From: Bradyrhizobium erythrophlei
GTDB lineage: Bacteria > Pseudomonadota > Alphaproteobacteria > Rhizobiales > Xanthobacteraceae
Length of the DNA: 64,000 nucleotides
Direction: 5' to 3'
NCBI GenBank assembly: GCA_900129675.1
Contig: FSRD01000001.1
Span: 5,631,501 to 5,695,500 of the forward strand
Made by a program: the position numbers and the translations under genes. Below the pieces are notes generated by a model that was not told the DNA's origin, did not search any database, and saw nothing but the letters and a program-made list of their open reading frames with translations. Position 1 is the first letter of the stretch. Every line of letters begins with the position of its first letter. Shown here piece after piece: positions 50,756 to 59,986 of the stretch.

Positions 50756-51520
50756 GTGGAATTGTCCGACGCGCCGTTAAATCATCTTTGCGTCGACCAT
50801 CGATTCAATCGGTTTTGGGATGCGTTCAGTCCCAACTATCCAACCTTTGATCGCAAGTCGGTCCTCGATATCGGATGCGGTGAAGGAAGCCGGTGTTTTG
50901 AAGCTGCTGCGCATGGCGCTAGTCGTGTCGTCGGTGTAGATCCGTTCGCGCCGTCAATTTCAACCGCTCTCGATCGTCTGAAAACAGCGCCCTCGGCCGA
51001 ACGCGTCGTCTTTTTCGAGGGCACGCTTCCGATGCTTCCCCCGGAGAAGTTCGATCTTATTATTTCCGAGGATACCCTTGAGCACGTCCTCGACGTCCCG
51101 GAGCTGCTGTCGGAAATTGGAAAGCGTTTGAATCCGGACGGTCATTTCTACTTGGGGTTCGGGCCATTGTATCACGCAATGGATGGTGATCACGGCTGGA
51201 TGCGTGCAGTTTTGCCCGGTCGCAAATATTTTCCGTGGCCGTGGGGCCACCTACTATTTGAGCAATACGTGTTTAGAAAGTTGAGCAAGCTGCATGGGAA
51301 GCACATAACGAATACGCGTGATTGGCCATATCTTAGTCTCAACCAACGAAAATTCAGCGAGTACCAAGAAATGTTCAGACGGAGTGGTCTGCACATAGTG
51401 TACATGCGAATAAACAACGCCAAATCAATTAAGGGTCGGCTGTTTGCTGCACTTCGTAAAGTGCCGGGCCTTTCGCAGTATTTTACAAACAACATGTATA
51501 TTATTTTTAAAAGTGCATGA
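50756..51520 (+). CDS. SAM-dependent methyltransferase (class I)
   Basis: A 254-residue protein. Rossmann motif I is VLDIGCGEGSRCFEAAAHGA, motif II-like acidic turn VVGVDPF, and motif IV-like FDLIISEDTLEHVLDVP. The C-terminal 90 residues (YFPWPWGHLLFEQYVFRKLS) resemble polysaccharide-locus methyltransferases. It likely O-methylates a sugar of the polymer. GTG start at 50756 with aagaag upstream. It is unpaired and faces the acyltransferase gene convergently. Confidence 0.88.
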   Translation: MELSDAPLNHLCVDHRFNRFWDAFSPNYPTFDRKSVLDIGCGEGSRCFEAAAHGASRVVGVDPFAPSISTALDRLKTAPSAERVVFFEGTLPMLPPEKFDLIISEDTLEHVLDVPELLSEIGKRLNPDGHFYLGFGPLYHAMDGDHGWMRAVLPGRKYFPWPWGHLLFEQYVFRKLSKLHGKHITNTRDWPYLSLNQRKFSEYQEMFRRSGLHIVYMRINNAKSIKGRLFAALRKVPGLSQYFTNNMYIIFKSA

Positions 51521-51634
51521 GTCCAGTCGTCTTGGGGGCTCGGTCTCGGCTTATAAGCTTGGCTTTTGACGCGCATAACACCGACGTATCCAGACGCCTA
51601 CTACTCAGCCAAAAGCTTTTCACGTAAGACGCGC

Positions 51635-52735
51635 TTACTTCCAGTGTTGGATAAAGAGACCGCCAAGTAGTCCTAGTGATACTAGACTATAGGCGGCCGT
51701 TGCCAAAAGCTTACCTATTGGAGATGAGTAAAACGCGTTCCGTTTTGTCAATACTGTTCTGTCTATCATCCAATAGGCAGCTGTACCAGCCGCTATGCCC
51801 AAAACGTATGACAAGACCCCGATAGTGGGGGGCGTTAGCCATTCGACGCGCTTTGCGATCTCATTTATCAAGAACGCGCCCATCCAGTGGTTGAGGTACA
51901 TCGGGTAGGAGATGGCGCCAACAAATACCCCTGCCGTGTTGCGATGACCTGGACGCGCGCAAAGCAGAACAACGCTGATGGCGAAGAGTGGTGCGCCGTA
52001 TTTGTAGGAAACGGCGGCTAGAACAATTGCGGAAATGACTAGGGCGCCAGCGGCAGCCGCGACCAAATACGGTTTTAGATGCAGGCCGCGATGCGTCTGT
52101 TGGACGGTAGAAGCCAGAACGCCAAGGCTGATGGATGCGAAATCGGTAAGTTGAAGGTACCAGAGGCCTGTGGCGATCAGGGCCCATAGCCAAGTATTGC
52201 GTCCAAATCTCACCATTACGATGAGCAAGGGAGCGATCAGATAGAATTGCTCTTCGACGGCAATGCTCCACAAGCCATTGCCGGTTCCCTTGAGGGGCAT
52301 TTCCGCCAGCGCAAGCGTCGCGTTAGGCCACAGCGTGAACCAGTTATGGGTAAATGTTACATCGTAAAAGAGAAATTCCAGCCATCTGGAAGTTATTGGT
52401 TCGCGCGCTGCGCTCAGCGCATAAATCGTTACCACCGAGAAAAAGTACGGTGCCCAGATTCGCGTGGCCCGATTGAAGAAAAAGCGTGGTAATTGGTAAA
52501 CTTCTGTTTTCAACAAGATGCCGCCAATCAGCCAACCGCTCAGCGCGAAAAATACTTGAACGGCCAAGTTGCCGGTGATCGCACTCCAGGTGATTAAATG
52601 GACGTGACCCAAGGCGACGACGGAGGCGAGGGCGAAACGCAACCAATCGAAAAGCGGATAGTCGTCTGATTCATGTTCATGCGAGGCTTGGAATTGCGAA
52701 TCCGCTCGCGCCGCAGGCTCTAGTGCTTTTAACAA
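51635..52735 (-). CDS. Acyltransferase family 3 (OafA/ExoZ-like)
   Basis: A 366-residue protein with about ten membrane helices. Family features: DWLRFALASVVALGHVHLI (Arg and His of the active region), FFALSGWLIGG, RIWAPYFFSVV and WSIAVEEQFYLIAPLL. It transfers acetyl or another acyl group to a sugar of the exported polysaccharide in the inner membrane. The start is a TTG at 52735; no better ATG lies before the first helix. Convergent with the methyltransferase. Confidence 0.92.
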   Translation of the reverse strand: MLKALEPAARADSQFQASHEHESDDYPLFDWLRFALASVVALGHVHLITWSAITGNLAVQVFFALSGWLIGGILLKTEVYQLPRFFFNRATRIWAPYFFSVVTIYALSAAREPITSRWLEFLFYDVTFTHNWFTLWPNATLALAEMPLKGTGNGLWSIAVEEQFYLIAPLLIVMVRFGRNTWLWALIATGLWYLQLTDFASISLGVLASTVQQTHRGLHLKPYLVAAAAGALVISAIVLAAVSYKYGAPLFAISVVLLCARPGHRNTAGVFVGAISYPMYLNHWMGAFLINEIAKRVEWLTPPTIGVLSYVLGIAAGTAAYWMIDRTVLTKRNAFYSSPIGKLLATAAYSLVSLGLLGGLFIQHWK

Positions 52736-53325
52736 ATGAATCCCCGGACGGCGGTATTGTTCATGACTTCCATCTGACTACAAATGCATCGGCATTTCGA
52801 TTTGGCCGGTTGATATCTACTTACCGTAACCAAGATGTTTCAGGTTTTCGGGCTGCGCAACTTTATTTCACAGCCGTTTGGTAAGCTTGGACGCTTCCGT
52901 GGCGACCAAAACCAAAACTTATGTGACTAACGTTATAGTTCGCGAAGCTGGCTTGCATACAGGAGTGCGTATCGGACGGCTAGGATATCGCGAAGAAAAG
53001 GCTTTGGTAACGTAAACAGGGTCATCGAAAGTGAATAATTAATACTCAAACCGGCGATGGAGATGGGCTTTCGAAAATCCTAGGTGATTTTACCGATTAA
53101 CTTACGCCATGTTGACCGTCTTCCAAATGAGTTCCGTTCGTCAACCATTTGGAGACCGCTTGGCCCCCATCCTCGTCCGTGAAATTCACCAAGCGAGATG
53201 GATTGGACGGCGCTGAACGAATTAATTCGGAAATCAATGGCCTTTTTTACGCAAGATACGATAGAAAGCGGAGTCCGCTGCGTGGTGATTGTTCCGGAAG
53301 TCTCTCAAACAGTTGGACCCCATCG
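52736..53325. other. Long upstream region of the glycosidase-like gene
   Basis: About 590 bases without a supported gene. It includes recurrent motif copy 3 at 53140-53200. The frame is open from a possible start at 53149, but the protein there has no sense before the Tat signal. Confidence 0.5.
53140..53200 (+). promoter_or_regulatory. Recurrent ~60-bp upstream motif, copy 3
   Basis: gtcaaccatttggagaccgc, then tcgtccgtgaaattcacc. It aligns without gaps to copies at 41906 and 50445 and is about 125-185 bases before the Tat protein start. Confidence 0.5.
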
Positions 53326-56022
53326 ATGACGACATTCAAAATGGATCGCAGAACATTTTTGCAAGGTACGAGCGTCGCCGCCCTATCGTCGATGCTGCCG
53401 GCTATCGCCGATGCCGCCACGCCAGTGCCGGTGTCGGCGCCGAGCATCGCAAGCTCAGCTCTATCGCAACGATCCGTTCTCAATATTGGTTTTGTCTCTA
53501 CCGGCAACGAATATCGGTTTATTGATCATTTTTTAATCGCCGAGCAATTTGGACCTGTCGGGAATGCTTGGAGCAGGGGCCCAATCTGGATGCAATCGAT
53601 CGGTAGCAACGGCTATCCGAATAAAAGCATCAAGGCTACGGACAATAAGCCGTTTGGTGGTGGTATTCGGATTCCGGCTTCGTTCAACTATGGAGATGTG
53701 GGGAGCAGCCAGTTTTACGTTTTGAGGTGGAAGGGAAACGGCGATGTCAGGCTGTCGTTGTCAGCGGGCTCTTGGACCTATCAGGCTGGGAAGAGCGTCA
53801 ATGCCACCAAAGTTGGCTCTGATAGGTGGAAGACAACGTCTGGATCAGACACGTACATCGTACTGAATTTCACCGGGCCGGCACAGCTGTTTTCGCTTAT
53901 TGTCTATGCCACCGATCAGGACAGCACCGGTGCAACGCTGCACAATATCCAGTTTTATCGCCTGGATGATGAAGCTGATCTCCAGGCCGGCAAGGTTTTT
54001 CGTGCTCCCTATAAGCGCGCTATCGCCGATTTGTGTCCCAGCGCTATTCGCTTTATGGACTGGGTCGGCGGAAATAATTCTAAACTTGCGCGTTTCGAGA
54101 GTCGCACGCGGCCTGATTATCCCGCCTGGGGCGGCGGCAACGCGGGCTCAAACTGGATCGCATCGCCGCCTTACGGGGAGACGACGGGGACGAACCAATA
54201 TTCGCTTGCTGCCGTGAATGGAATGCCGGCCAGTCCGATGCAGGGAGAGATTGTGACCTGCCGCATCGGTTCGGGGATGACGCGGACCGGGTCGAAAACT
54301 GTGACGGCGATCACCAATTCGAATCCGGGCAGAGTTACCGCGGCTGCTCATGGCTTTTCGACTGGTGACACCGTCGTCCACCTGCTTTCCGGCGGCGTGA
54401 TGTCTAAGCTGCATCTCCTGCCATGCACTGTCACCATTATTGATCGAGACAACTATTCGATCGGAATTAATACCACAACATTCGGCTCATTTGCGGGAAC
54501 TGCTAAAGCTAGCCAATTTATCACGCTCAACGTGGGAGGGAGGGGAGTCTATCCAGTAGTTTTCCCAATACCGTCGACCCCAGCGTCGTACTATGGCGAC
54601 GGATATATCGCGGCAGGTGATTATAAAACGTTCATCTTTGATAAGACGGTATCATTCCAAACTGACGGCACGGGAAATTACATTTACGGCGTTTGGATGT
54701 TCAATGATGTCGGGGCGAGCAATGCACACGACGGTGGCGTTCCGCTGGAAATCTGTACCGCGTTGGTGAACGAAGTAAATGCTTTGCGGCCAGCCCACCC
54801 GATCCATATGTGGATGAATATCCCGTGTTTGGGCCTTTGCTCGATGGATCCGGATTACACTCCTGATTCCAGCTGGGGCATTCAGGCCGTCAAAGTTGTC
54901 TTAAGCGGTGCAAATGGGTTTGCCGGACTAACCAATTCCGCCCAGCTTTTCATCGAATACAGTAACGAGACGTGGAACTCAGGTGGTTCAGCATTTTCTC
55001 AAACCTACTACTTGGCGTATCGCGGCTTCTTACGATGGCCTACATCCGGCACAGCTGATTATGCGAGCATGGTCTCCCTTCGCTCTGCCATCACCGTGGA
55101 GGACATTAGAAAGTCGGCCTCGAACAATCCGCGCCTCAAGTTCGTCTTGGCGGGGCAAGGAGCTGCCGGCATCCCAGGATTGAACGGCGCCCGTATCGAC
55201 GGGACGAAATTCTATCTCAACGATCCGGTAAACGTGTGGGGCCCGACGGTCGCACCGATGGCTCATCACGATGTTTTCGCATTCGCCGGTTACTTCGCTC
55301 CGCAAGCCTCTTTCGATACGGCGAACCTCGCAAACTACACCAATAGTTGGGTTGCAAGTCTTGGTAATTCGGCAGCGCAAGAGGTTGCCTGCGCGGCTTA
55401 TGTCAGTGGGATCGTCAACCAAGCTTTGGGCGGAAGCGAGACCGTGGACCACTATCGATTATCGTTGTTGCCCGCCTACGTTGGCAAGATGAAGTCATAC
55501 GGCAAATCCGCTGTCATGTACGAAGGTGGTTGGGACCATGATATCAAACCTGTCAGTGCAGGTGGGTTCGTTTCGGGATCATTTCCGTTTGCAAGCGGCG
55601 CGGTCGACGGAAAGTCAAATGTCATAGCCAACGTTAGCTCTAGTTATTTGGCGGCTCTGGCGCCGGGATATTTTGTCGTTGGATATGGGATACCCGCATT
55701 AACGATGATTGTCTCGATATCGGGTACCTCGATTTTTCTTTCCAAAAACACGACTACTAGCCTGGCTGTCGCGCAATTTGTGGCTTTCACCCCGCAACAG
55801 ATGTTCCTGCTTGCGGTAAAGCGAAGTCAGTCGTGGGCGACTGCGATGCTGACATTCTTCAATCAGTTTGGGTCGGCTTCTGGCATGCCGGCAGAGTACG
55901 TCGCAAGTAATCTGCGTTGGGGACATATTTTCCCGACCGCTTACGGCTTTAGCAATACGGAATGGGGCGATACCGATTTATTATGGCAGCAGGCAGGGGC
56001 AAGAAATCGAAGTCTCAATTAG
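53326..56022 (+). CDS. Tat-exported glycoside hydrolase-like protein
   Basis: An 898-residue protein with a twin-arginine signal (MDRRTFLQGTSVAALSSML, cleavage near ADA). A beta-rich N-terminal domain (about 55-210) comes first. The main domain contains LFIEYSNETWNSGG with Glu548 and VMYEGGWDHD with Glu733. This layout matches clan GH-A (NE acid/base, later E nucleophile). Around 325-405 an inserted module (GRVTAAAHGFSTGDTVVHL) resembles the FCCH-type repeat seen in phage-associated proteins, and a similar beta segment is at ~765-825. It probably cuts or edits the polysaccharide made by this locus in the periplasm or outside. The start at 53326 or 53341 is set by the Tat motif. Confidence 0.75.
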   Translation: MTTFKMDRRTFLQGTSVAALSSMLPAIADAATPVPVSAPSIASSALSQRSVLNIGFVSTGNEYRFIDHFLIAEQFGPVGNAWSRGPIWMQSIGSNGYPNKSIKATDNKPFGGGIRIPASFNYGDVGSSQFYVLRWKGNGDVRLSLSAGSWTYQAGKSVNATKVGSDRWKTTSGSDTYIVLNFTGPAQLFSLIVYATDQDSTGATLHNIQFYRLDDEADLQAGKVFRAPYKRAIADLCPSAIRFMDWVGGNNSKLARFESRTRPDYPAWGGGNAGSNWIASPPYGETTGTNQYSLAAVNGMPASPMQGEIVTCRIGSGMTRTGSKTVTAITNSNPGRVTAAAHGFSTGDTVVHLLSGGVMSKLHLLPCTVTIIDRDNYSIGINTTTFGSFAGTAKASQFITLNVGGRGVYPVVFPIPSTPASYYGDGYIAAGDYKTFIFDKTVSFQTDGTGNYIYGVWMFNDVGASNAHDGGVPLEICTALVNEVNALRPAHPIHMWMNIPCLGLCSMDPDYTPDSSWGIQAVKVVLSGANGFAGLTNSAQLFIEYSNETWNSGGSAFSQTYYLAYRGFLRWPTSGTADYASMVSLRSAITVEDIRKSASNNPRLKFVLAGQGAAGIPGLNGARIDGTKFYLNDPVNVWGPTVAPMAHHDVFAFAGYFAPQASFDTANLANYTNSWVASLGNSAAQEVACAAYVSGIVNQALGGSETVDHYRLSLLPAYVGKMKSYGKSAVMYEGGWDHDIKPVSAGGFVSGSFPFASGAVDGKSNVIANVSSSYLAALAPGYFVVGYGIPALTMIVSISGTSIFLSKNTTTSLAVAQFVAFTPQQMFLLAVKRSQSWATAMLTFFNQFGSASGMPAEYVASNLRWGHIFPTAYGFSNTEWGDTDLLWQQAGARNRSLN

Positions 56023-56291
56023 GACCGCAATTTCTTCGAAAGGGCAGGAGGTTCCAAGGTACGGTGCTATCGCTTTAGCTGAAACTTCAAAAGTGGGTTG
56101 AATTTTTCCATCGCTTCGTTCCGAAACCCCTTTTCCTGTAGCGTACCTAGCCGTATCGTCTCCAGTCCGTGGTTGTTTGCGACAGCTGCGTATGTCTCGA
56201 CTGGCCGCATTAAAAAAGGAAACTGCAGCCACTTGTCGCTGGGTATGTGTGTATTAACATTTGCCAACAAACACCGGATGGCTTCAGTCGC

Positions 56292-57506
56292 TTAAGAGGC
56301 TGACGAGGAATATGACTTGATCGCAGCTTGATAGGCGGCAACTGTTTCAATTGTGATCCGCTTGGAGTTGAACAACTCTGCGCAATCCTTCTTTGCTTGC
56401 GATCCGAGAGCTTTAGCGAGTACGTGATCGTCAAGTAAGGATCTGCAAACCTCAATCAATTCCGCGACATTTTGGTTAGCAAATAGAAGTCCATTGTGTC
56501 GGTGTGAAATTAGCTCGGGAATTCCGCCGACGTCGGCCGCGACTATTGGACTTCCAACTGACATCGCCTCAAGAACTGCGTATGGGAACATCTCGAATCG
56601 TGATGCTACAATTGTAAGAACGTGATTAGGTCGCAACGACATAACCTCAGCATGCGGTATCTTGCCGAGGTAGTCGATACGAGACCAAGCGGATATCGGT
56701 AAGTATTGACGGACGAATTGTTGAAAGGAATAGTTCCTCTCACCATTTTCTTGAATTCCGACGTCTGGGCCTACAAAGGTTAGTCGAAGATTTGGATACC
56801 GTTCGGACAGCGTTCCAAACGCACGCAGCACCAAATCACCGCCCTTTAATTCGTCGAATCTGCCCACGTAGAGCACACGATTCGTATCGCACTTGTCCAA
56901 TTGCCAAGTGATGGCGCCTGCGCTTGCGTCCAAAGGATTCGAAATCACACGAGCGGTTTCCAAGTTGATATTATAGTACCGCTTCACCTCCTTGAGGGCG
57001 GCTTGCGATGGTGACGTTACTAAAGTTGCTGTTTCAATGCCGATGCGTTCGCGTGTTACTTTTTGCTTGTTTCGTGAGATGTCTCTTGGCCCGCCGAATC
57101 GTGCGGTGAGAAATGAGGGACCATGCAACCTAACAACCAAGGGAACAATGTTTAGTCGTGCAACGGTCGCACTCCATCCGAAAGACTCTTCGATTTCGAA
57201 TACATCGATTTGATGCTCTCTTTTCAAAGCTAGGATTGCCGACGCAATTCGTATCGCGGGTATTTCAAAAGTATGCCGCTGATGCGGAAGGATGCGAGAC
57301 TTGATACGTGAAAATATGGATTGAGAAATAGCAACATTGCCGAGGTCAATGGTGAATTGATCGCGCTCATCGATACAGTTCGGTGTCAATATAAAAACTT
57401 CGTGTCCCAGGTCGCGTAGTGCCGGGACAAGTTGTGACGCATAGGTGACGATGCCATTCGCGACGGAGCCCGGGGGCCAAGACGGCACATATATGGCGAT
57501 TTTCAT
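56292..57506 (-). CDS. Glycosyltransferase family 4
   Basis: A 404-residue GT-B enzyme. The N-terminal domain has PSWPPGSVANGIVTYASQLV (acceptor side, Gly-rich loop) and DVFEIEESFGW. The C-terminal domain has VLYVGRFDELKGGDLVLRAF and FEMFPYAVLEAMSVGSPIVA with the E-x7-E donor motif. It adds a sugar to the lipid-linked repeat unit. It is flanked by plus-strand genes on both sides, so transcribed alone. Confidence 0.93.
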   Translation of the reverse strand: MKIAIYVPSWPPGSVANGIVTYASQLVPALRDLGHEVFILTPNCIDERDQFTIDLGNVAISQSIFSRIKSRILPHQRHTFEIPAIRIASAILALKREHQIDVFEIEESFGWSATVARLNIVPLVVRLHGPSFLTARFGGPRDISRNKQKVTRERIGIETATLVTSPSQAALKEVKRYYNINLETARVISNPLDASAGAITWQLDKCDTNRVLYVGRFDELKGGDLVLRAFGTLSERYPNLRLTFVGPDVGIQENGERNYSFQQFVRQYLPISAWSRIDYLGKIPHAEVMSLRPNHVLTIVASRFEMFPYAVLEAMSVGSPIVAADVGGIPELISHRHNGLLFANQNVAELIEVCRSLLDDHVLAKALGSQAKKDCAELFNSKRITIETVAAYQAAIKSYSSSAS

Positions 57507-57762
57507 TTGTTACCTAAGCCAAATTGCGTGCACCAGGGATACTAAGGCTCGCCAGCGGAGCGCCCATGAGAGTTTGAGGCCATATACCTTGGTTGCATTC
57601 AACACATGGTGCGGTCATCAGTTGAAACATCTTGGCCTTCTCTGAGACGTGGCTTGTTGACCTTAGCTGCCTGAGATGCGAGCAACTGGTGTGTTTTTAA
57701 GTGTGGCTTAAGACAGATCATAGTAATCTGTAGCAAGGGCAATAATTTTGTCGGTTCCTAAA

Positions 57763-58689
57763 ATGGTAAAATCGGAAATAATTGAAAGTCCGCTCGTTGA
57801 TGGCGCTGCAGCTGAGCGCGTTGGTGAGATAGGTCGCGAACAAATCGTAAAGCGCTACATGGAGATCTATGGGGTTGACGTGTCGGAGTACTACGCCGGT
57901 CTTGAAGCCGCCGATATCTACGAGTGCAAAGCTACCGGCTATCGCTTCTACTACCCATTTTCCTTAACCGGCAAGGAGCATCTTTATCGCGAGTTGGAAA
58001 AGACTGTCGATGGAACCTACAAGGATGACAAGTGGGAGTATCGGGAAGCCCTGACCTTCATTTCGGGTTCGTGCCGCGTTCTTGATGTAGGCTGCGGGAA
58101 AGGGGCGTTCGTCCTTTTGGCTGACCTGGCTGGTCACAAGGCAGCTGGGCTAGAGCTGAACTCAGCGTCTGCAATAGAGGCGCGACAGCGAGGAATCGAT
58201 GTGCGGACAGAGTTGATTGCGGAGCACGCTAGGAAAAATAGCCTTTCGTACGATTGCGTTTGCTCGTTTCAAGTGCTTGAGCACGTACCAGATGTGAAAT
58301 CCTTCCTAGATAGCTGCCTAAGCGTGCTTTGCCCGGGCGGTTTGTTAATTTTGGGCGTTCCAAACAATGGTGGGTTCGTGGGTATGGACCTCGACGCGGT
58401 TCTCAATATGCCTCCGCACCATATGGGGTTGTGGACTGAAAAAAGCCTAACGGCCTTAACAAGCTTTTTCCCGCTTTCACTTAAGGCCATCAGATTTGAG
58501 CCTCTCGAGGAGCTGAATTGGTACGCCTCGGTCATGGAGCGCAGAGCGTTATCGAACAGTGTCGCTCAGGCGATCTACTACAAGTTGGGCTTTGGATACT
58601 TGTATCGAAAGTGGGTTAGGTTGAGAAAGTCAAAGATTCACGGACACACGATAATCGCTGTATTTCAAAAAACTGAAGGGACTGACTAG
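57763..58689 (+). CDS. SAM-dependent methyltransferase (class I)
   Basis: A 308-residue protein. An N-terminal ~90-residue extension (VSEYYAGLEAADIYECKATG) precedes the methyltransferase fold, with VLDVGCGKGAFVLLADLAGH and YDCVCSFQVLEHVPDVKSFL. The final 70 residues are basic. Similar proteins sit in many polysaccharide loci and methylate sugars or phosphosugars. The ATG at 57763 is used; a TTG at 57748 with an aagggc upstream is an alternative. It reads toward the WbpP-type gene 223 bases on. Confidence 0.87.
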   Translation: MVKSEIIESPLVDGAAAERVGEIGREQIVKRYMEIYGVDVSEYYAGLEAADIYECKATGYRFYYPFSLTGKEHLYRELEKTVDGTYKDDKWEYREALTFISGSCRVLDVGCGKGAFVLLADLAGHKAAGLELNSASAIEARQRGIDVRTELIAEHARKNSLSYDCVCSFQVLEHVPDVKSFLDSCLSVLCPGGLLILGVPNNGGFVGMDLDAVLNMPPHHMGLWTEKSLTALTSFFPLSLKAIRFEPLEELNWYASVMERRALSNSVAQAIYYKLGFGYLYRKWVRLRKSKIHGHTIIAVFQKTEGTD

Positions 58690-58912
58690 TCCTTCAAGTC
58701 ACGTTGGGTGCAGCCGGAATTGGTTTTCCCGCTTCCAACAAGTATCGGTTGAATATGGCGCTGGCAGCTATTTCGGCATTTCGGCGAGCGCGCTGTAAGC
58801 GCGTAGACGTCGTTGAAATAGGTTGGGGCTCTTGTTAAGGCTAGTTTGAAATTTCTATCGTGCCAGTGGCGAATCGCGCTCTGAGGCGAAGTGGTCAAGA
58901 AATGATCTTGTA

Positions 58913-59950
58913 ATGTCTAGATACCAGCAAGTGCGCGAGGGCTTGCGAGCCCAGCCTAAGCGATGGCTCATAACAGGCGTTGCGGGCTTCATTGGCTCTA
59001 ACCTCCTCGAGGAGTTGTTAAGGCTCGACCAAACCGTCGTCGGTTTAGATAATTTTGCGACCGGCAGTCGCCGAAATCTTGAGGAAGTGAGAAGTCTAGT
59101 CACGCCTCTGCAGTTCTCGCGCTTTCACATGATTGAAGGAGATGTCGTTGACGCTCGACTGTGTAGAGAAGCAGTCACTGGAGTCGACTACGTTCTACAT
59201 CAAGCTGCGCTCGGGAGTGTGCCCCGGTCGATCAGCGACCCGATAACGACCAATCTAGTGAACGTGGAGGGATTTCTTAAGATGCTGATTGCATCGCGCG
59301 ATGCGTCAGTTCGTCGCTTTGTGTTTGCGGCGTCGAGCTCGACCTACGGTGACCACGAAGCATCAAGTCAGGTTGAGCATGTAATCGGCCGGCCCTTGTC
59401 ACCCTACGCGGTGACCAAACTAATCAACGAGCTGTACGCGGACGTCTTTAGCCAAATTTTTTCCTTTCACTCCATTGGACTTCGGTACTTTAACATTTTT
59501 GGTCGCCGTCAAGATCCGAAGGGGCCTTATTCGGCGGTCATCCCGCGATGGATGGACGCAATGATTGCTGGCGACGTCGTCGAAATCTTTGGCGACGGAG
59601 AGGCGAGCCGTGACTTCTGCCATGTTAGCAATGTAGTTCAATCAAATATTCTGGCGGCGACGATCGAATCGTCCGATGCGACAAATCAAATCTACAATGT
59701 TGCGCTCGGTCGCAGCGCCTCGTTGAATGAGCTATTTAGTCTCATCCAAGGGTCTCTTGCCCCACATTGCCTAAACGTCAAAGACCTAAAGCCCGTTTAT
59801 CGAGGGCTTAGGGCGGGTGATATCGTGCGATCAACCGCGGATATCAGCAAGGCTCAACGTCTTTTGGGGTACGAGCCAGTCTGTCTGCTACAGGCAGGTT
59901 TGGCAGAAACGAGCGTGTGGTATTTGGCTAACAGGGCACGATTGAACTAG
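58913..59950 (+). CDS. UDP-N-acetylglucosamine 4-epimerase, WbpP/TviC type
   Basis: A 345-residue protein very like WbpP: start MSRYQQVREGLRAQPKRWLI, then TGVAGFIGSNLLEELLRLDQ, QAALGSVPRSISDPITTN, ASSSTYGDH, LSPYAVTKLINELYADVF (YxxxK) and RQDPKGPYSAVIPRWMDAMI. It interconverts UDP-GlcNAc and UDP-GalNAc, or the uronic acid forms. WbpP-type enzymes prefer N-acetylated substrates. It gives this locus an amino-sugar precursor beside galE. Confidence 0.93.
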   Translation: MSRYQQVREGLRAQPKRWLITGVAGFIGSNLLEELLRLDQTVVGLDNFATGSRRNLEEVRSLVTPLQFSRFHMIEGDVVDARLCREAVTGVDYVLHQAALGSVPRSISDPITTNLVNVEGFLKMLIASRDASVRRFVFAASSSTYGDHEASSQVEHVIGRPLSPYAVTKLINELYADVFSQIFSFHSIGLRYFNIFGRRQDPKGPYSAVIPRWMDAMIAGDVVEIFGDGEASRDFCHVSNVVQSNILAATIESSDATNQIYNVALGRSASLNELFSLIQGSLAPHCLNVKDLKPVYRGLRAGDIVRSTADISKAQRLLGYEPVCLLQAGLAETSVWYLANRARLN

Positions 59951-59986
59951 GTCAGAGCAGTTGGTCAATAAAACGTCTGGGGTGGT

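Noticed and set aside
53149..53325. N-terminal extension of the glycosidase-like gene
   Set aside because: The extra 59 residues have no structure and would bury the twin-arginine signal internally; part of the stretch is the recurrent upstream motif.
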